From contig NZ_JBQAJM010000010.1 in the NCBI RefSeq assembly GCF_052030685.1, positions 1-64,000 of the forward strand: a stretch of DNA of 64,000 nucleotides, read 5' to 3'. Source of the stretch: Caedibacter sp052030685. Its GTDB lineage: Bacteria > Pseudomonadota > Gammaproteobacteria > Francisellales > Francisellaceae. The notes beneath the pieces were generated by a model that worked only from the letters and a program-made list of their open reading frames with translations, ran no database searches and was not told the origin of the DNA. Position numbers and translations under genes: made by a program. Each line of letters opens with the position of its first letter. Positions within the stretch are counted from its first letter, which is position 1. This document shows positions 1 to 8,015 of the stretch, piece by piece.

Positions 1-63
1 TTGCGTAAGAAAGCAGCCTGGGGAAATCAGACTTTAAGCACTATTTTGGCTCAAGGTTTGTAG
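1..63 (+). CDS. 3' end of an unidentified gene (truncated by window edge)
   Basis: Reading frame 1 is open from the first base to a TAG at 61-63 and gives a 20-residue tail ending in ILAQGL. I do not recognise the family from so short a tail, and it could be a chance open frame. Position 1 reads TTG but need not be a start. Confidence 0.3.
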   Translation: MRKKAAWGNQTLSTILAQGL

Positions 64-180
64 ATGGGACAGCCGTGATTTGTAAGCGCTTTTATAAAAT
101 TAATGAACAGAGTATTATGATGTTATGTTTTTCAAGAAGCTTTATAGCTATGTTGAAATGATGCAAAAGGATGTTTTGTA

Positions 181-384
181 ATGAATAATGAAAAAAGTAT
201 TAAACAAATGAATAAAGCTGAGTTGTTATCTATGATTTCTGATCTTGAGGAAAGGCTTAAAAATATAAAAGATATTAATCAGGATCATGAGAAAATATAC
301 TCGAAGTGCCATGATTCTGTGAAAAATGATAATGATCTTCATTCAGTTTTGAAAAAGAAAGATGATTCTAACGTTGCCAAATAA
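181..384 (+). CDS. small hypothetical protein, 67 aa
   Basis: A short, charged, Lys/Asp-rich protein with a predicted helical stretch in its first half (KAELLSMISDLEERLKNI). There is no signal peptide, no membrane segment and no recognised domain. A weak ribosome site (AAAAGG) lies about 12 bases before the ATG. It sits just upstream of a damaged toxin-antitoxin module, which suggests accessory DNA. Function unknown; it could be spurious. Confidence 0.4.
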   Translation: MNNEKSIKQMNKAELLSMISDLEERLKNIKDINQDHEKIYSKCHDSVKNDNDLHSVLKKKDDSNVAK

Positions 385-409
385 TCCATATCGATTGGAC
401 TTAATTCAA

Positions 410-438
410 AAATATAGTATATTTACTATGTTATATTT
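410..438 (+). promoter_or_regulatory. imperfect inverted repeat before the first HigBA module (possible operator)
   Basis: AAATATAGTA (410-419) is mirrored by TACTAT..ATATTT (424-438) with a short insertion in the right arm. It ends 15 bases before the original HigB start codon. HigA-type antitoxins usually repress their own promoter through such dyads, so an operator role is plausible but inferred. Confidence 0.35.
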
Positions 439-452
439 AAGCATGCATTCAT

Positions 453-799
453 ATGAAAGAAGTAATTTGGCTAGGCTCATCACTGAACGACCTGAAAAAC
501 TTTCCTGATCTGCAATGGGTTATGCGCTGCACTTGGCACAAATAGGTGAAAAGCATCACCATGCAAAACCATTGACAGGAAAACAGTTTAGCGGTGCAGC
601 AGTGATCGAGGTAGTTGAAAACCATGATGGTGATACATATCGGTGTGCTTATACGGTGAAAATTGGTGAAACACTTTACGTGTTGCATTGTTTTCAGAAG
701 AAATCTAAGCGCGGTATATCAACACCAAAGCAAGATATTGAAATGATATTAAAGCGTTTAATTGAAGCAAAGCAATTGGAGATTGATCATGGCAAATGA
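453..799 (+). pseudogene. HigB/Gp49-like RelE-superfamily toxin, frameshifted
   Basis: Two overlapping frames together make one toxin of the phage Gp49-like HigB family. The first, from ATG 453, gives MKEVIWLGSSLNDLKNFPD, the usual N-terminus. It then leaves frame and ends at a TAG. The second frame resumes at 515 with MGYALHLAQIGEKH and continues through the family core (DGDTYRCAYTV, YVLHCFQKKSK) to the stop at 799. Between the conserved FPD and the GYALHL block there are only five bases where family members usually have about fifteen, so a deletion of roughly ten bases is the simplest explanation. No ribosome site precedes ATG 515, so a short active product is unlikely. The antitoxin gene overlaps its 3' end. 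Could instead be a sequencing error or recoding. Confidence 0.75.
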
Positions 800-1112
800 A
801 ATTAAATATCACAAAGGCTCTGGCAATGTTTTTGAGGATTTAGGCTTTAATGATCCTGTTGAAATGCAGGCAAAAGCACGGCTAGCGCTCAAAATAAGTC
901 AGTTACTTAAAGAAGAAAAAATTACGCAAGTTAAAGCCTCAAAATTAACAGGTGTTGCACAGGGTGATTTATCAAAAATCGTCAATGGTAACTTTGCAGG
1001 CTTCACAATTGATCGCATGTTTAGCATTCTTTTGAAGCTGGGGCAGGATATTGATATTAATATTCATCCTGCTAAAAATTCGCCATCAAATATCAATTTT
1101 GCGATGGCTTAG
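789..1112 (+). CDS. HigA-like XRE-family antitoxin, 107 aa
   Basis: A helix-turn-helix antitoxin of the type that partners Gp49-like HigB toxins. The HTH region spans roughly residues 35-85 (QLLKEEKITQVKASKLTG, then QGDLSKIVNG). I chose ATG 789, which gives the family-typical start MANEIKYHKGSGNVFEDLGF. GGAG lies 8 bases before it. An upstream in-frame ATG at 762 has no such support. The gene overlaps the toxin 3' end by 11 bases, typical of translational coupling. The antitoxin appears intact while its toxin is frameshifted, as expected of a decaying module. Confidence 0.85.
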   Translation: MANEIKYHKGSGNVFEDLGFNDPVEMQAKARLALKISQLLKEEKITQVKASKLTGVAQGDLSKIVNGNFAGFTIDRMFSILLKLGQDIDINIHPAKNSPSNINFAMA

Positions 1113-1124
1113 ATTATCCCGTTC

Positions 1125-2528
1125 TCAAAACTTCGCGTTACCCGGTGTGCGTGGAAATGGGATCACATCACGAATGTTTGGCACACCCGTGATATAGCCT
1201 AATAGACGTTCAAATCCAAGGCCAAAGCCGCAATGTGGTACTGTGCCATAGCGACGTAAATCACGATACCAATATAAACCTTCAGCATCGACACCGGTTT
1301 CAGCAATGCGCTGATCAAGTATCTCAAGGCGCTCTTCACGTTGACTGCCACCGATAATCTCACCAATGCCAGGGACTAGCACATCCATCGCTGCAACGGT
1401 TTTATTATCATCATTTAAGCGCATATAAAAAGCTTTGATGTCTTTTGGGTAGTTCATTAAGACTACTGGCGATTTGAAATGCTCTTCACACAAAAAGCGC
1501 TCATGTTCAGATTGTAAATCCAAGCCCCATTCAACCGGATAGTCAAATGTCTTGCCACAGGTTTTTAAGATTTCAATAGCATCAGTATATTCAACGCGGA
1601 TAAAGTCATTGTTCACTACGGAGTTTAACTTATCGACTAAGCCTTTTTCCATAAACTGATCAAAGAACTTTAGATCATCTTGGCGTTCATGCATAATGGT
1701 TTTAATCACTGATTTTAAGAGTTTTTCAGCCAAATCAGCATCATCATTCAGATCAGCAAAGGCAAACTCAGGTTCAACCATCCAAAACTCAGCTAAGTGA
1801 CGTGAGGTATTTGAGTTCTCTGCGCGAAACGTTGGACCAAAGGTATAGACCTTGGATAATGCCATGCAATAGGTCTCAACATTCAACTGACCAGAAACAG
1901 TCAAGAAAGTTTCACGCCCAAAGAAGTCTTGAGTGTAGTCAACGTTACCTTGATCATTTTTGGGTAAGTTCAACTGATCTAATGTTGAAACGCGAAATAA
2001 CTCACCAGCGCCTTCACAGTCATTTGACGTTAAAATGGGTGTGTTAACCCAAAAGAAACCTTGATCGTTGAAGAAATTATGAATGGCATTGGCTAAGGTA
2101 TGACGCATACGCGAAACCGCACCGATCAAATTGGTGCGAACGCGTAAATGTGCATGTTCTCTTAAGTGCTCCATCGTGTGGCGCTTGGGTGACACGGGAT
2201 AGGTTTCAGGGTTATCAATCCAACCGTGAACAATCACTTTATCTGCTTGGATTTCGACACTTTGTCCTTTGCCTTGTGATGAAACTAATGTGCCGGTTAC
2301 CTCAAGTGCGCAGTCCTTAGTTAGATTTAAAATTTCTGATTGATAATTAGCAAGTGAGCTTTCAGCAACTGCTTGAATGGGGTCAAAGCATGAGCCATCA
2401 TGAATGGCAAGAAAGGAAAGTCCGGCTTTTGAATCGCGACGGCTTCTTAACCAACCTTTGACGGTTACTTTTTGCCCAATAAGTTTTGGTGTGGTAAATA
2501 GTGCTTTTGCGGTATGTGTTTGTATCAT
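1125..2528 (-). CDS. asnS: asparaginyl-tRNA synthetase
   Basis: Cytosolic class IIb aminoacyl-tRNA synthetase that charges tRNA-Asn. At 467 aa it is full length. An N-terminal OB-fold anticodon-binding domain covers about residues 15-110 (VTVKGWLRSRRDSK). The catalytic domain follows with motif 2 (FRAENSNTSRHLAEF, near 236-250) and motif 3 (GFGLGFERLLGYITG, near 437-451). Ala-Glu-Asn in motif 2 favours AsnRS over AspRS. It is transcribed away from glyQ, with a 304-base spacer between them, so it is probably monocistronic. Confidence 0.97.
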   Translation of the reverse strand: MIQTHTAKALFTTPKLIGQKVTVKGWLRSRRDSKAGLSFLAIHDGSCFDPIQAVAESSLANYQSEILNLTKDCALEVTGTLVSSQGKGQSVEIQADKVIVHGWIDNPETYPVSPKRHTMEHLREHAHLRVRTNLIGAVSRMRHTLANAIHNFFNDQGFFWVNTPILTSNDCEGAGELFRVSTLDQLNLPKNDQGNVDYTQDFFGRETFLTVSGQLNVETYCMALSKVYTFGPTFRAENSNTSRHLAEFWMVEPEFAFADLNDDADLAEKLLKSVIKTIMHERQDDLKFFDQFMEKGLVDKLNSVVNNDFIRVEYTDAIEILKTCGKTFDYPVEWGLDLQSEHERFLCEEHFKSPVVLMNYPKDIKAFYMRLNDDNKTVAAMDVLVPGIGEIIGGSQREERLEILDQRIAETGVDAEGLYWYRDLRRYGTVPHCGFGLGFERLLGYITGVPNIRDVIPFPRTPGNAKF

Positions 2529-2625
2529 ATTAGTTTTTACCTATACTATCTATTTTATTTATCTAGCATGACATATTTGATCTGAATATCGCTTGAAGTT
2601 TTATCATAAGCGTATATGCAACAAA

Positions 2626-2646
2626 GGGGCGTATGCAATATGCCCC
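2626..2646. repeat. hairpin-forming palindrome in the asnS-glyQ spacer
   Basis: GGGGCGTAT and ATATGCCCC pair over nine positions (one G-U) around a three-base loop. It lies in the 304-base divergent spacer (2529-2832) between asnS and glyQ. No T-run follows on either strand, so it is not an obvious terminator. It may be a small dispersed repeat, although I see no second copy in this window. The rest of the spacer shows nothing I can name. Confidence 0.5.
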
Positions 2647-2832
2647 TACAAGGTCATGTTCAATATGGTTTCATTTAATCAAAATTGCGCAAGCGATTAT
2701 AACGATATTTACACTTAAGCGGTAGAACAAGATTGCAAATTGGCACCAAGCTCGAGATAAACACTATAAAATAACAGCTAATAAGTATATACTTTAGCGC
2801 AATTTTGATGTGATGAATGTGGATAATCGCTA

Positions 2833-3720
2833 ATGCTTAGTTTTCAGGATATTATTTTCAAACTTCAGCAATATTGGGCAGAAAAAGGTTGTATGATTGT
2901 GCAACCATTGGATATGGAAGTAGGTGCTGGCACTTTTCATCCGGCAACTTTTTTAAGAGCAATTGGTCCTGAGAGTTGGAATGCAGCATATGTGCAACCA
3001 TCGCGCCGCCCAACCGATGGTCGCTATGGCGAGAACCCTAATCGCGGGCAGCATTATTATCAATTTCAAGTAGTAATGAAGCCATCACCGAAAGAATTGC
3101 AAGAGCTATACTTGGGGTCATTGCGCGTTTTAGGTATTGATCCATTAGAACATGATATTCGCTTTGTTGAGGATAACTGGGAGTCACCTACCTTGGGTGC
3201 TTGGGGCTTAGGCTGGGAGGTTTGGGCAAATGGCATGGAAGTGACCCAGTTTACCTATTTCCAACAAGTTGGTGGCTTAGAATGTAAGCCAGTTACTGGT
3301 GAGATTACTTATGGACTTGAACGTTTGGCAATGTATTTGCAAAATGTTGATAGTATGTATGATTTACTGTGGGCAAATACGGCAATGGGTCCTGTGTATT
3401 ATCGCGATGTGTTCCAACAAAATGAACGCGAGATGTCACAATATAATTTTGAAGAAGCCGATGTTGAGCATCTCTTTAGTGAGTTTGATTTTCTTGAGAA
3501 AGAAAGTGCGCGACTTTTAGAAAAAGGCTTGGCGTTACCCGCCTATGAGATGATGCTTAAGGCATCACACATCTTTAATTTACTAGATGCGCGGCATGCG
3601 ATTTCTGCAACCGAGCGCCAGCGCTATATACTACGTGTTCGCACATTATCACGAGGTGTGGCTGAAGTATACTACAAAACCCGTGAGGAACTCGGGTTTC
3701 CAATTTTGAGTAATGTTTGA
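2833..3720 (+). CDS. glyQ: glycyl-tRNA synthetase alpha subunit
   Basis: Catalytic alpha chain of the bacterial alpha2-beta2 GlyRS. The protein is 295 aa, normal for the family, and carries the invariant block FHPATFLRAIGPESW, then QPSRRPTDGRYGENPNR and FQVVMKPSP in the first third. The beta subunit gene glyS, which usually follows directly, is absent: downstream is about 230 bases without a gene and then the ilv leader. A weak GGA lies upstream of the ATG. The beta chain must be encoded elsewhere for activity. Confidence 0.97.
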   Translation: MLSFQDIIFKLQQYWAEKGCMIVQPLDMEVGAGTFHPATFLRAIGPESWNAAYVQPSRRPTDGRYGENPNRGQHYYQFQVVMKPSPKELQELYLGSLRVLGIDPLEHDIRFVEDNWESPTLGAWGLGWEVWANGMEVTQFTYFQQVGGLECKPVTGEITYGLERLAMYLQNVDSMYDLLWANTAMGPVYYRDVFQQNEREMSQYNFEEADVEHLFSEFDFLEKESARLLEKGLALPAYEMMLKASHIFNLLDARHAISATERQRYILRVRTLSRGVAEVYYKTREELGFPILSNV

Positions 3721-3950
3721 CTTCTGAATATTCTGATCGTGACCCATTATACGAGTCGACCTCTAAATTTAGTGAACTAAAGACCCACGTTCACACTTAA
3801 GAAAATAAATTTTAAAAAACTATAAATAAAAGATTGTGTTTCGCAAAATCTATTGCTAGTTTAATAGCTATGTTGTTCAAAACAGATGCAAGGCATTTGT
3901 TGATAAAGACACAGAAATACATAAAAAATGCAAATTTTGGAGATTAATTT

Positions 3951-4031
3951 ATGCTACGTTCACCGGTAATCAGCCTGATCCTGATTATTATTCTGGTCGT
4001 CATTGGACGATCGGAAGGTGCGCGGCTGTAG
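3951..4031 (+). CDS. ilvL: branched-chain amino acid operon leader peptide (IlvL-like), 26 aa
   Basis: ATG 3951 follows GGAG with 8-base spacing and opens a 26-codon peptide ending at TAG 4029-4031. Residues 9-18 are ten consecutive Leu/Ile/Val codons (LILIIILVVI), and overall 14 of 26 residues are branched-chain. This is the hallmark of ribosome-mediated attenuation of ilv operons. The peptide is followed by an antiterminator arm and a strong intrinsic terminator, and then by ilvB. The 3721-3950 stretch before it holds no gene; the promoter should lie there, but I cannot place it confidently. Confidence 0.93.
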   Translation: MLRSPVISLILIIILVVIGRSEGARL

Positions 4032-4067
4032 CTAAGAAAAGCCAAGATTAGAGAACCCGCATCTTCC
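4013..4067 (+). promoter_or_regulatory. antiterminator pairing of the ilv attenuator
   Basis: GGAAGGTGCG (4013-4022), which overlaps the end of the leader peptide gene, can pair with CGCATCTTCC (4058-4067) over ten positions with one G-U. The second strand is also the left arm of the terminator, so the two structures exclude each other. A ribosome stalled on the Leu/Ile/Val codons would leave the first arm free and favour read-through. The pairing is seen in the sequence; the mechanism is inferred from enteric ilv operons. Confidence 0.8.
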
Positions 4068-4095
4068 AAGCAAAGGAGGATGCGGGTTTTTTTTT
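4054..4095 (+). terminator. intrinsic attenuator terminator of the ilv operon
   Basis: AACCCGCATCTTCC (4054-4067) pairs with GGAGGATGCGGGTT (4075-4088) in a 14-bp stem with one G-U and a seven-base loop. An uninterrupted run of T follows to 4095. It sits between the leader peptide and ilvB, 75 bases before the ilvB start. Confidence 0.95.
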
Positions 4096-4169
4096 GTTTT
4101 TTATTTAATTTTGTGGTGTTGAAGAAAGAATATGTGAATAAATTGAAATAGAGACAGTGGGGAGTAAGT

Positions 4170-5882
4170 ATGCAAATAACCGGCGCACAAGCAATTGTTA
4201 AAGCACTAATAGAGGAAGGGGCTCGTACTGTTTTTGGTTATCCAGGGGGCGCGATTATGCCAACCTATGACGCACTGTATGATGCAAAAGATACGCTTCA
4301 CCATGTGTTAGTGCGCCATGAGCAAGCTGCGATTCATGGTGCCGTTGGCTTTGCGCGCGCAACAGGTGGTGTTGGCGTTGCGATTGCCACCTCGGGACCT
4401 GGCGCGACGAATCTTATCACCGGTATAGCTGATGCCCTTATTGACTCTATCCCAGTGGTTTGTATTACGGGTCAGGTATTTAGCAGCCTATTAGGATCTG
4501 ATGCTTTTCAAGAAGCAGACATTATTGGCATGACCATTACTGCTACTAAATGGAATTATCAAATCACCGATCCAAATGAAATTCCAAGTGTTTTCAAGAA
4601 AGCCTTTGAAATTGCTCAAAATGGCCGCCCCGGTCCAGTACTCATAGATATTACCAAAGATGCACAAGTAGGAATGATGGAATATATCAGTGCTCATCAA
4701 CCAGTGAAACATGAGGTAGTTAAACCTAAATGGCTTAAAAAGCCAATGATTAATATGGATAGTGTGCACCAAGCATCGCAACTGATTAATTTGGCGAAAA
4801 AACCGATTATGATTGCAGGCCATGGTGTCATGATCTCCGGCGCTGAAGAAGTATTTATAAAGGTGGCAGAAAAAGCAGATATGCCGGTGGTTAGTACCTT
4901 ATTAGGTTTGTCTTCTTTCCCTGTAGAGCATCCACTGTATAAAGGCATGCTTGGCATGCATGGCAATTATGCGGCTAATGTCTTATGCAATGATGCTGAT
5001 GTTGTTGTTGCTGTGGGTATGCGCTTTGATGATCGAGTTACGGGGGATCTCAAGCGTTATCTACCACACGCTAAAGTCATTCATATTGAAATCGATATGG
5101 CAGAAATTGATAAAAACGTTAAAGCCGATGTTGCGATTCATGCCGACGCCAAAGAAGCATTAACCGCATTATTACCCTATGTTTGTCAGAATAAACATGA
5201 TGATTGGCATAAGGTGTTTGTTGAGCATCATGCCAAAGAATATGATGCCGTTATCAAAAATGAAACAAAACCTGCAACAGGCGAGTTAAAAATGGCGGAA
5301 GTCGTTGCACTTTTATCTCAAAAGACAAAAGGTGAAGCCATTATTGTTAGTGATGTTGGTCAACACCAGATGATTGCAGCACGTTATTATCAATTTAGAA
5401 ATAGCAATAGTCATATTACTTCCGGAGGCTTGGGAACGATGGGATTTGCACTACCTGCTGCCATTGGCGCTAAGCTTGGTGTTAAAGAGCAAAAACAGGT
5501 CATTGCCATTGCTGGGGACGGTGGTTTTCAGATGAATATCCAAGAGCTTGCCGTACTTAATCAAGAGGGGATTAATCTTAAGATGATCGTTCTGAATAAT
5601 GGTTATCTTGGGATGGTAAGACAGTGGCAAGAGCTCTTTTTTGAAGAGCGTTATGCATACACTAACATCTCATCTCCCGATTTTGTCAAAGTCGCCGAAG
5701 CCTATGGTATCCGCGGTAAACGCGTCGTTGATCGCGCGGATTTAGAGGCAAGTATTCAAGAGATGCTAGATTCAACACACTCATTCTTTTTAGAAGTGGT
5801 GGTTGAGCAGCAAGAAAATGTTTTCCCGATGGTGCCAGCAGGTGCTTCAATCAGTGATACACAACTATCCGTAGGAGGGTAA
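4170..5882 (+). CDS. ilvB: acetolactate synthase large (catalytic) subunit
   Basis: Thiamine-diphosphate enzyme that condenses pyruvate with pyruvate or 2-oxobutanoate in the first common step of valine/leucine/isoleucine synthesis. It has 570 aa and full family length. The ThDP-activating glutamate is Glu51 (RHEQ). The central FAD/DHS-like domain lies around 190-330. The cofactor motif GDGGFQMNIQEL..NNGYLG starts near residue 448. GGGGAG precedes the ATG. It is first in the operon after the attenuator, and the ACT-domain partner starts 4 bases after its stop. It could equally be labelled ilvG or ilvI; the operon context does not decide the isozyme. Confidence 0.96.
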   Translation: MQITGAQAIVKALIEEGARTVFGYPGGAIMPTYDALYDAKDTLHHVLVRHEQAAIHGAVGFARATGGVGVAIATSGPGATNLITGIADALIDSIPVVCITGQVFSSLLGSDAFQEADIIGMTITATKWNYQITDPNEIPSVFKKAFEIAQNGRPGPVLIDITKDAQVGMMEYISAHQPVKHEVVKPKWLKKPMINMDSVHQASQLINLAKKPIMIAGHGVMISGAEEVFIKVAEKADMPVVSTLLGLSSFPVEHPLYKGMLGMHGNYAANVLCNDADVVVAVGMRFDDRVTGDLKRYLPHAKVIHIEIDMAEIDKNVKADVAIHADAKEALTALLPYVCQNKHDDWHKVFVEHHAKEYDAVIKNETKPATGELKMAEVVALLSQKTKGEAIIVSDVGQHQMIAARYYQFRNSNSHITSGGLGTMGFALPAAIGAKLGVKEQKQVIAIAGDGGFQMNIQELAVLNQEGINLKMIVLNNGYLGMVRQWQELFFEERYAYTNISSPDFVKVAEAYGIRGKRVVDRADLEASIQEMLDSTHSFFLEVVVEQQENVFPMVPAGASISDTQLSVGG

Positions 5883-5886
5883 GATC

Positions 5887-6183
5887 ATGCAACAGAAAAT
5901 TTACTTTATCTCAATGACAACAGAAAATGCTTTATCCGTTTTACAGCGTATTTCATCGATCTTTTCACGCCATAGAATTAATATCGAGCAGATGAATGTT
6001 TTTGAAACTGCTAATAAAGGGGTGTCACATTTTAGTTTGGTGCTGCATTCTAATGATGAAAAAATCCAGAAAGTGACCAGACAACTTGCCAAAGTGATTG
6101 AAGTGATTGATATCCAGATTTCAAATAGTATGCCAATTACTACTGAAGAAACTGCAAGCAAAGAATCACTGAAAGTCGCCTAA
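5887..6183 (+). CDS. ilvN: acetolactate synthase small regulatory subunit (ACT domain), 98 aa
   Basis: A single ACT domain (YFISMTTENALSVLQRISSIFSRHRINIEQMNVF) followed by a short tail. The length matches the short IlvN/IlvM type rather than the 160-residue IlvH type. It should bind the IlvB large subunit, stimulate it and confer amino acid feedback. It lies 4 bases downstream of ilvB and 11 bases upstream of the next gene, so the three are co-transcribed. Confidence 0.9.
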   Translation: MQQKIYFISMTTENALSVLQRISSIFSRHRINIEQMNVFETANKGVSHFSLVLHSNDEKIQKVTRQLAKVIEVIDIQISNSMPITTEETASKESLKVA

Positions 6184-6194
6184 AGGAAAAGTCC

Positions 6195-7994
6195 ATGTAT
6201 CAACTGCTAGATTTTAACACCAAAGATGTGGTGACAACGGATGATTTCGTTTTTGCCGGCGAGAGCTCTCCGTGGGAAGTGCAAATGGATATTGAGCACA
6301 TCCGACGTAAGATTAATTTAGATTATTTTGTCTCCGCTGCTCCTTGCCTTTCTAAATATTTACCCTTAATGCCAATTCAGGAACCCGCTAACTTTGTATC
6401 ATTACGTGAAAGTGCGACTCCACTTGTTAAAAGCAAAGTGTTGGGCAAAGAGTTGGGCATTGATTTATATTTCAAAGTTGAGGGCAAAAATCCAACAGGT
6501 TCGTTTAAAGATCGCGGCTCCGCAGTTGATATTAGCATTGCCAAAGAGTTGGGTGCCAAAGGGGTAATATTGGCCTCAACAGGTAATATGGCAGCGTCAT
6601 GCTCATGCTATGCAGCAGCAGCTAAAATGCCATGCTTTATTGTCGTGCCTGAAGGAGTATCGATGTCGAAGCTTGCGCAAGTTATTTCATTCGGGGGCAA
6701 AATTATTCAGGTTAAGGGTAGCTATAATGATGCGGCGAATCTGGCTTTCAAGATTGCTAAATCGCGTAAGTTTTTCTTAGCGGGAGACTATGCTTTTCGT
6801 GTTGAAGGACAAAAAACTGGTGCCTTTGAAGTCATCGATCAGCTATTGTTTCAAGTACCGGATGAAGTAATTATTCCGGTTGGCTGTGGTACTAATATTA
6901 CGGCTTATGCTAAGGGCTTTGCTGAGTATAAAGACCTAGGACTTATTCATAAGATACCACGCTTAGTTGGTGTGCAATCAACCGGTGCTTGCTCTTTGGT
7001 TAATGCATTTAATAAAAAGGCAAAACATCTTGAACCATTAGAGCGTGCTGATACGATTGCCACAGCGATTGCCGTGCCTTTCCCAATTGATGGTGATAAA
7101 GCGATTGACGCCATTTATCAAACTGGCGGTGAGGCATCAGCGGTAAGTGATACTGATATGCTCAAAGCACAATATTATCTATCCACACAAGAAGGTTTAT
7201 TTGTCGAAAGTGCCTCAGCAGCTACGGTTGCACATTTGTTTAAGAAAAAAGAACAAGGCTTGATTAAAACAGGAAGTCGCGTTGTTTGTGTTTTATCAGG
7301 CGAAGGCTTAAAAGATCCGTCAGTGGTGTTGAAATCAGCGATCCAACCGCCGATTATTTATCCAAATGAAAAAGACTTTGACAAACTTTATGACAGTAAT
7401 TTTTTTAATAATAAAACGATGGTATTCGTTGAAAAAGATCAAGTGCTGTTTAGAGAAATGCCAAATCCTACTCAAACCAAAAAGGCATTGGAAGATTTGT
7501 TTGGCGCGAATTACAATGATGACCTAATTGCCAAGGTGCAAAGTTGCATTGAGCGCTTTTTAGCAAAAGGGCGTGCTATTCATATTTCAGATTTGCAAGA
7601 CATCGTCCAAGATGCGATGGAAATGGTTGATGTTACACGAGGTGATATTTTAAAAGTGGTGTCATTTAAAGTGACCACAGGGCAAGATAAAATTGCTGAG
7701 GCTGAAGTCACGGTTGAGCTTAATGGTCAGCTTTACTATGCATCAAATAAAGGTGTTGGGCCGGTTGATGCAATTATTCAAGCCTTATGCAAGGCGTGTC
7801 CTAGTGAAATTCAATATCAATTGACTGATTATAAGGTTCAGATTCGCGGGCAGGGTGCTGATGCAGTTGTTTATGTCGAAATGAAGTTGATAAAAGGCAG
7901 TCAAAACTCGGTTGGCAAAGCAGTCTCACCTGATATCATTCAAGCATCTGTTGAAGCGTTTATTGATGCGTACAATATTGCGCATCCGGCATAA
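6195..7994 (+). CDS. threonine synthase/threonine deaminase-like PLP enzyme fused to a LeuA-type allosteric domain
   Basis: Residues about 60-375 form a fold-type II PLP domain. NPTGSFKDRG carries the likely PLP lysine, Lys105, and is followed by STGNMAASCSCYAAAA and PVGCGTNITAYAKG. The SFKDRG motif is more like threonine synthase than the SFKLRG seen in IlvA. Residues about 376-485 are a linker. Residues about 488-597 (IAEAEVTVELNG, GVGPVDAIIQAL, RGQGADAVVYVEM, VSPDIIQASVEAF) match the C-terminal leucine-sensing domain of 2-isopropylmalate synthase. An ACT-like IlvA regulatory domain is missing. Position between ilvN and ilvD suggests it supplies 2-oxobutanoate from threonine in place of IlvA, but threonine synthesis is possible. 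RBS AAAGGAAAAGTCC precedes ATG. Confidence 0.8.
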   Translation: MYQLLDFNTKDVVTTDDFVFAGESSPWEVQMDIEHIRRKINLDYFVSAAPCLSKYLPLMPIQEPANFVSLRESATPLVKSKVLGKELGIDLYFKVEGKNPTGSFKDRGSAVDISIAKELGAKGVILASTGNMAASCSCYAAAAKMPCFIVVPEGVSMSKLAQVISFGGKIIQVKGSYNDAANLAFKIAKSRKFFLAGDYAFRVEGQKTGAFEVIDQLLFQVPDEVIIPVGCGTNITAYAKGFAEYKDLGLIHKIPRLVGVQSTGACSLVNAFNKKAKHLEPLERADTIATAIAVPFPIDGDKAIDAIYQTGGEASAVSDTDMLKAQYYLSTQEGLFVESASAATVAHLFKKKEQGLIKTGSRVVCVLSGEGLKDPSVVLKSAIQPPIIYPNEKDFDKLYDSNFFNNKTMVFVEKDQVLFREMPNPTQTKKALEDLFGANYNDDLIAKVQSCIERFLAKGRAIHISDLQDIVQDAMEMVDVTRGDILKVVSFKVTTGQDKIAEAEVTVELNGQLYYASNKGVGPVDAIIQALCKACPSEIQYQLTDYKVQIRGQGADAVVYVEMKLIKGSQNSVGKAVSPDIIQASVEAFIDAYNIAHPA

Positions 7995-8015
7995 AAACAA
8001 AGGAATATAATCATA

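Noticed and set aside
3721..3950. search for a displaced glyS fragment after glyQ
   Set aside because: No glyS-like frame is visible; the stretch is AT-rich leader DNA.
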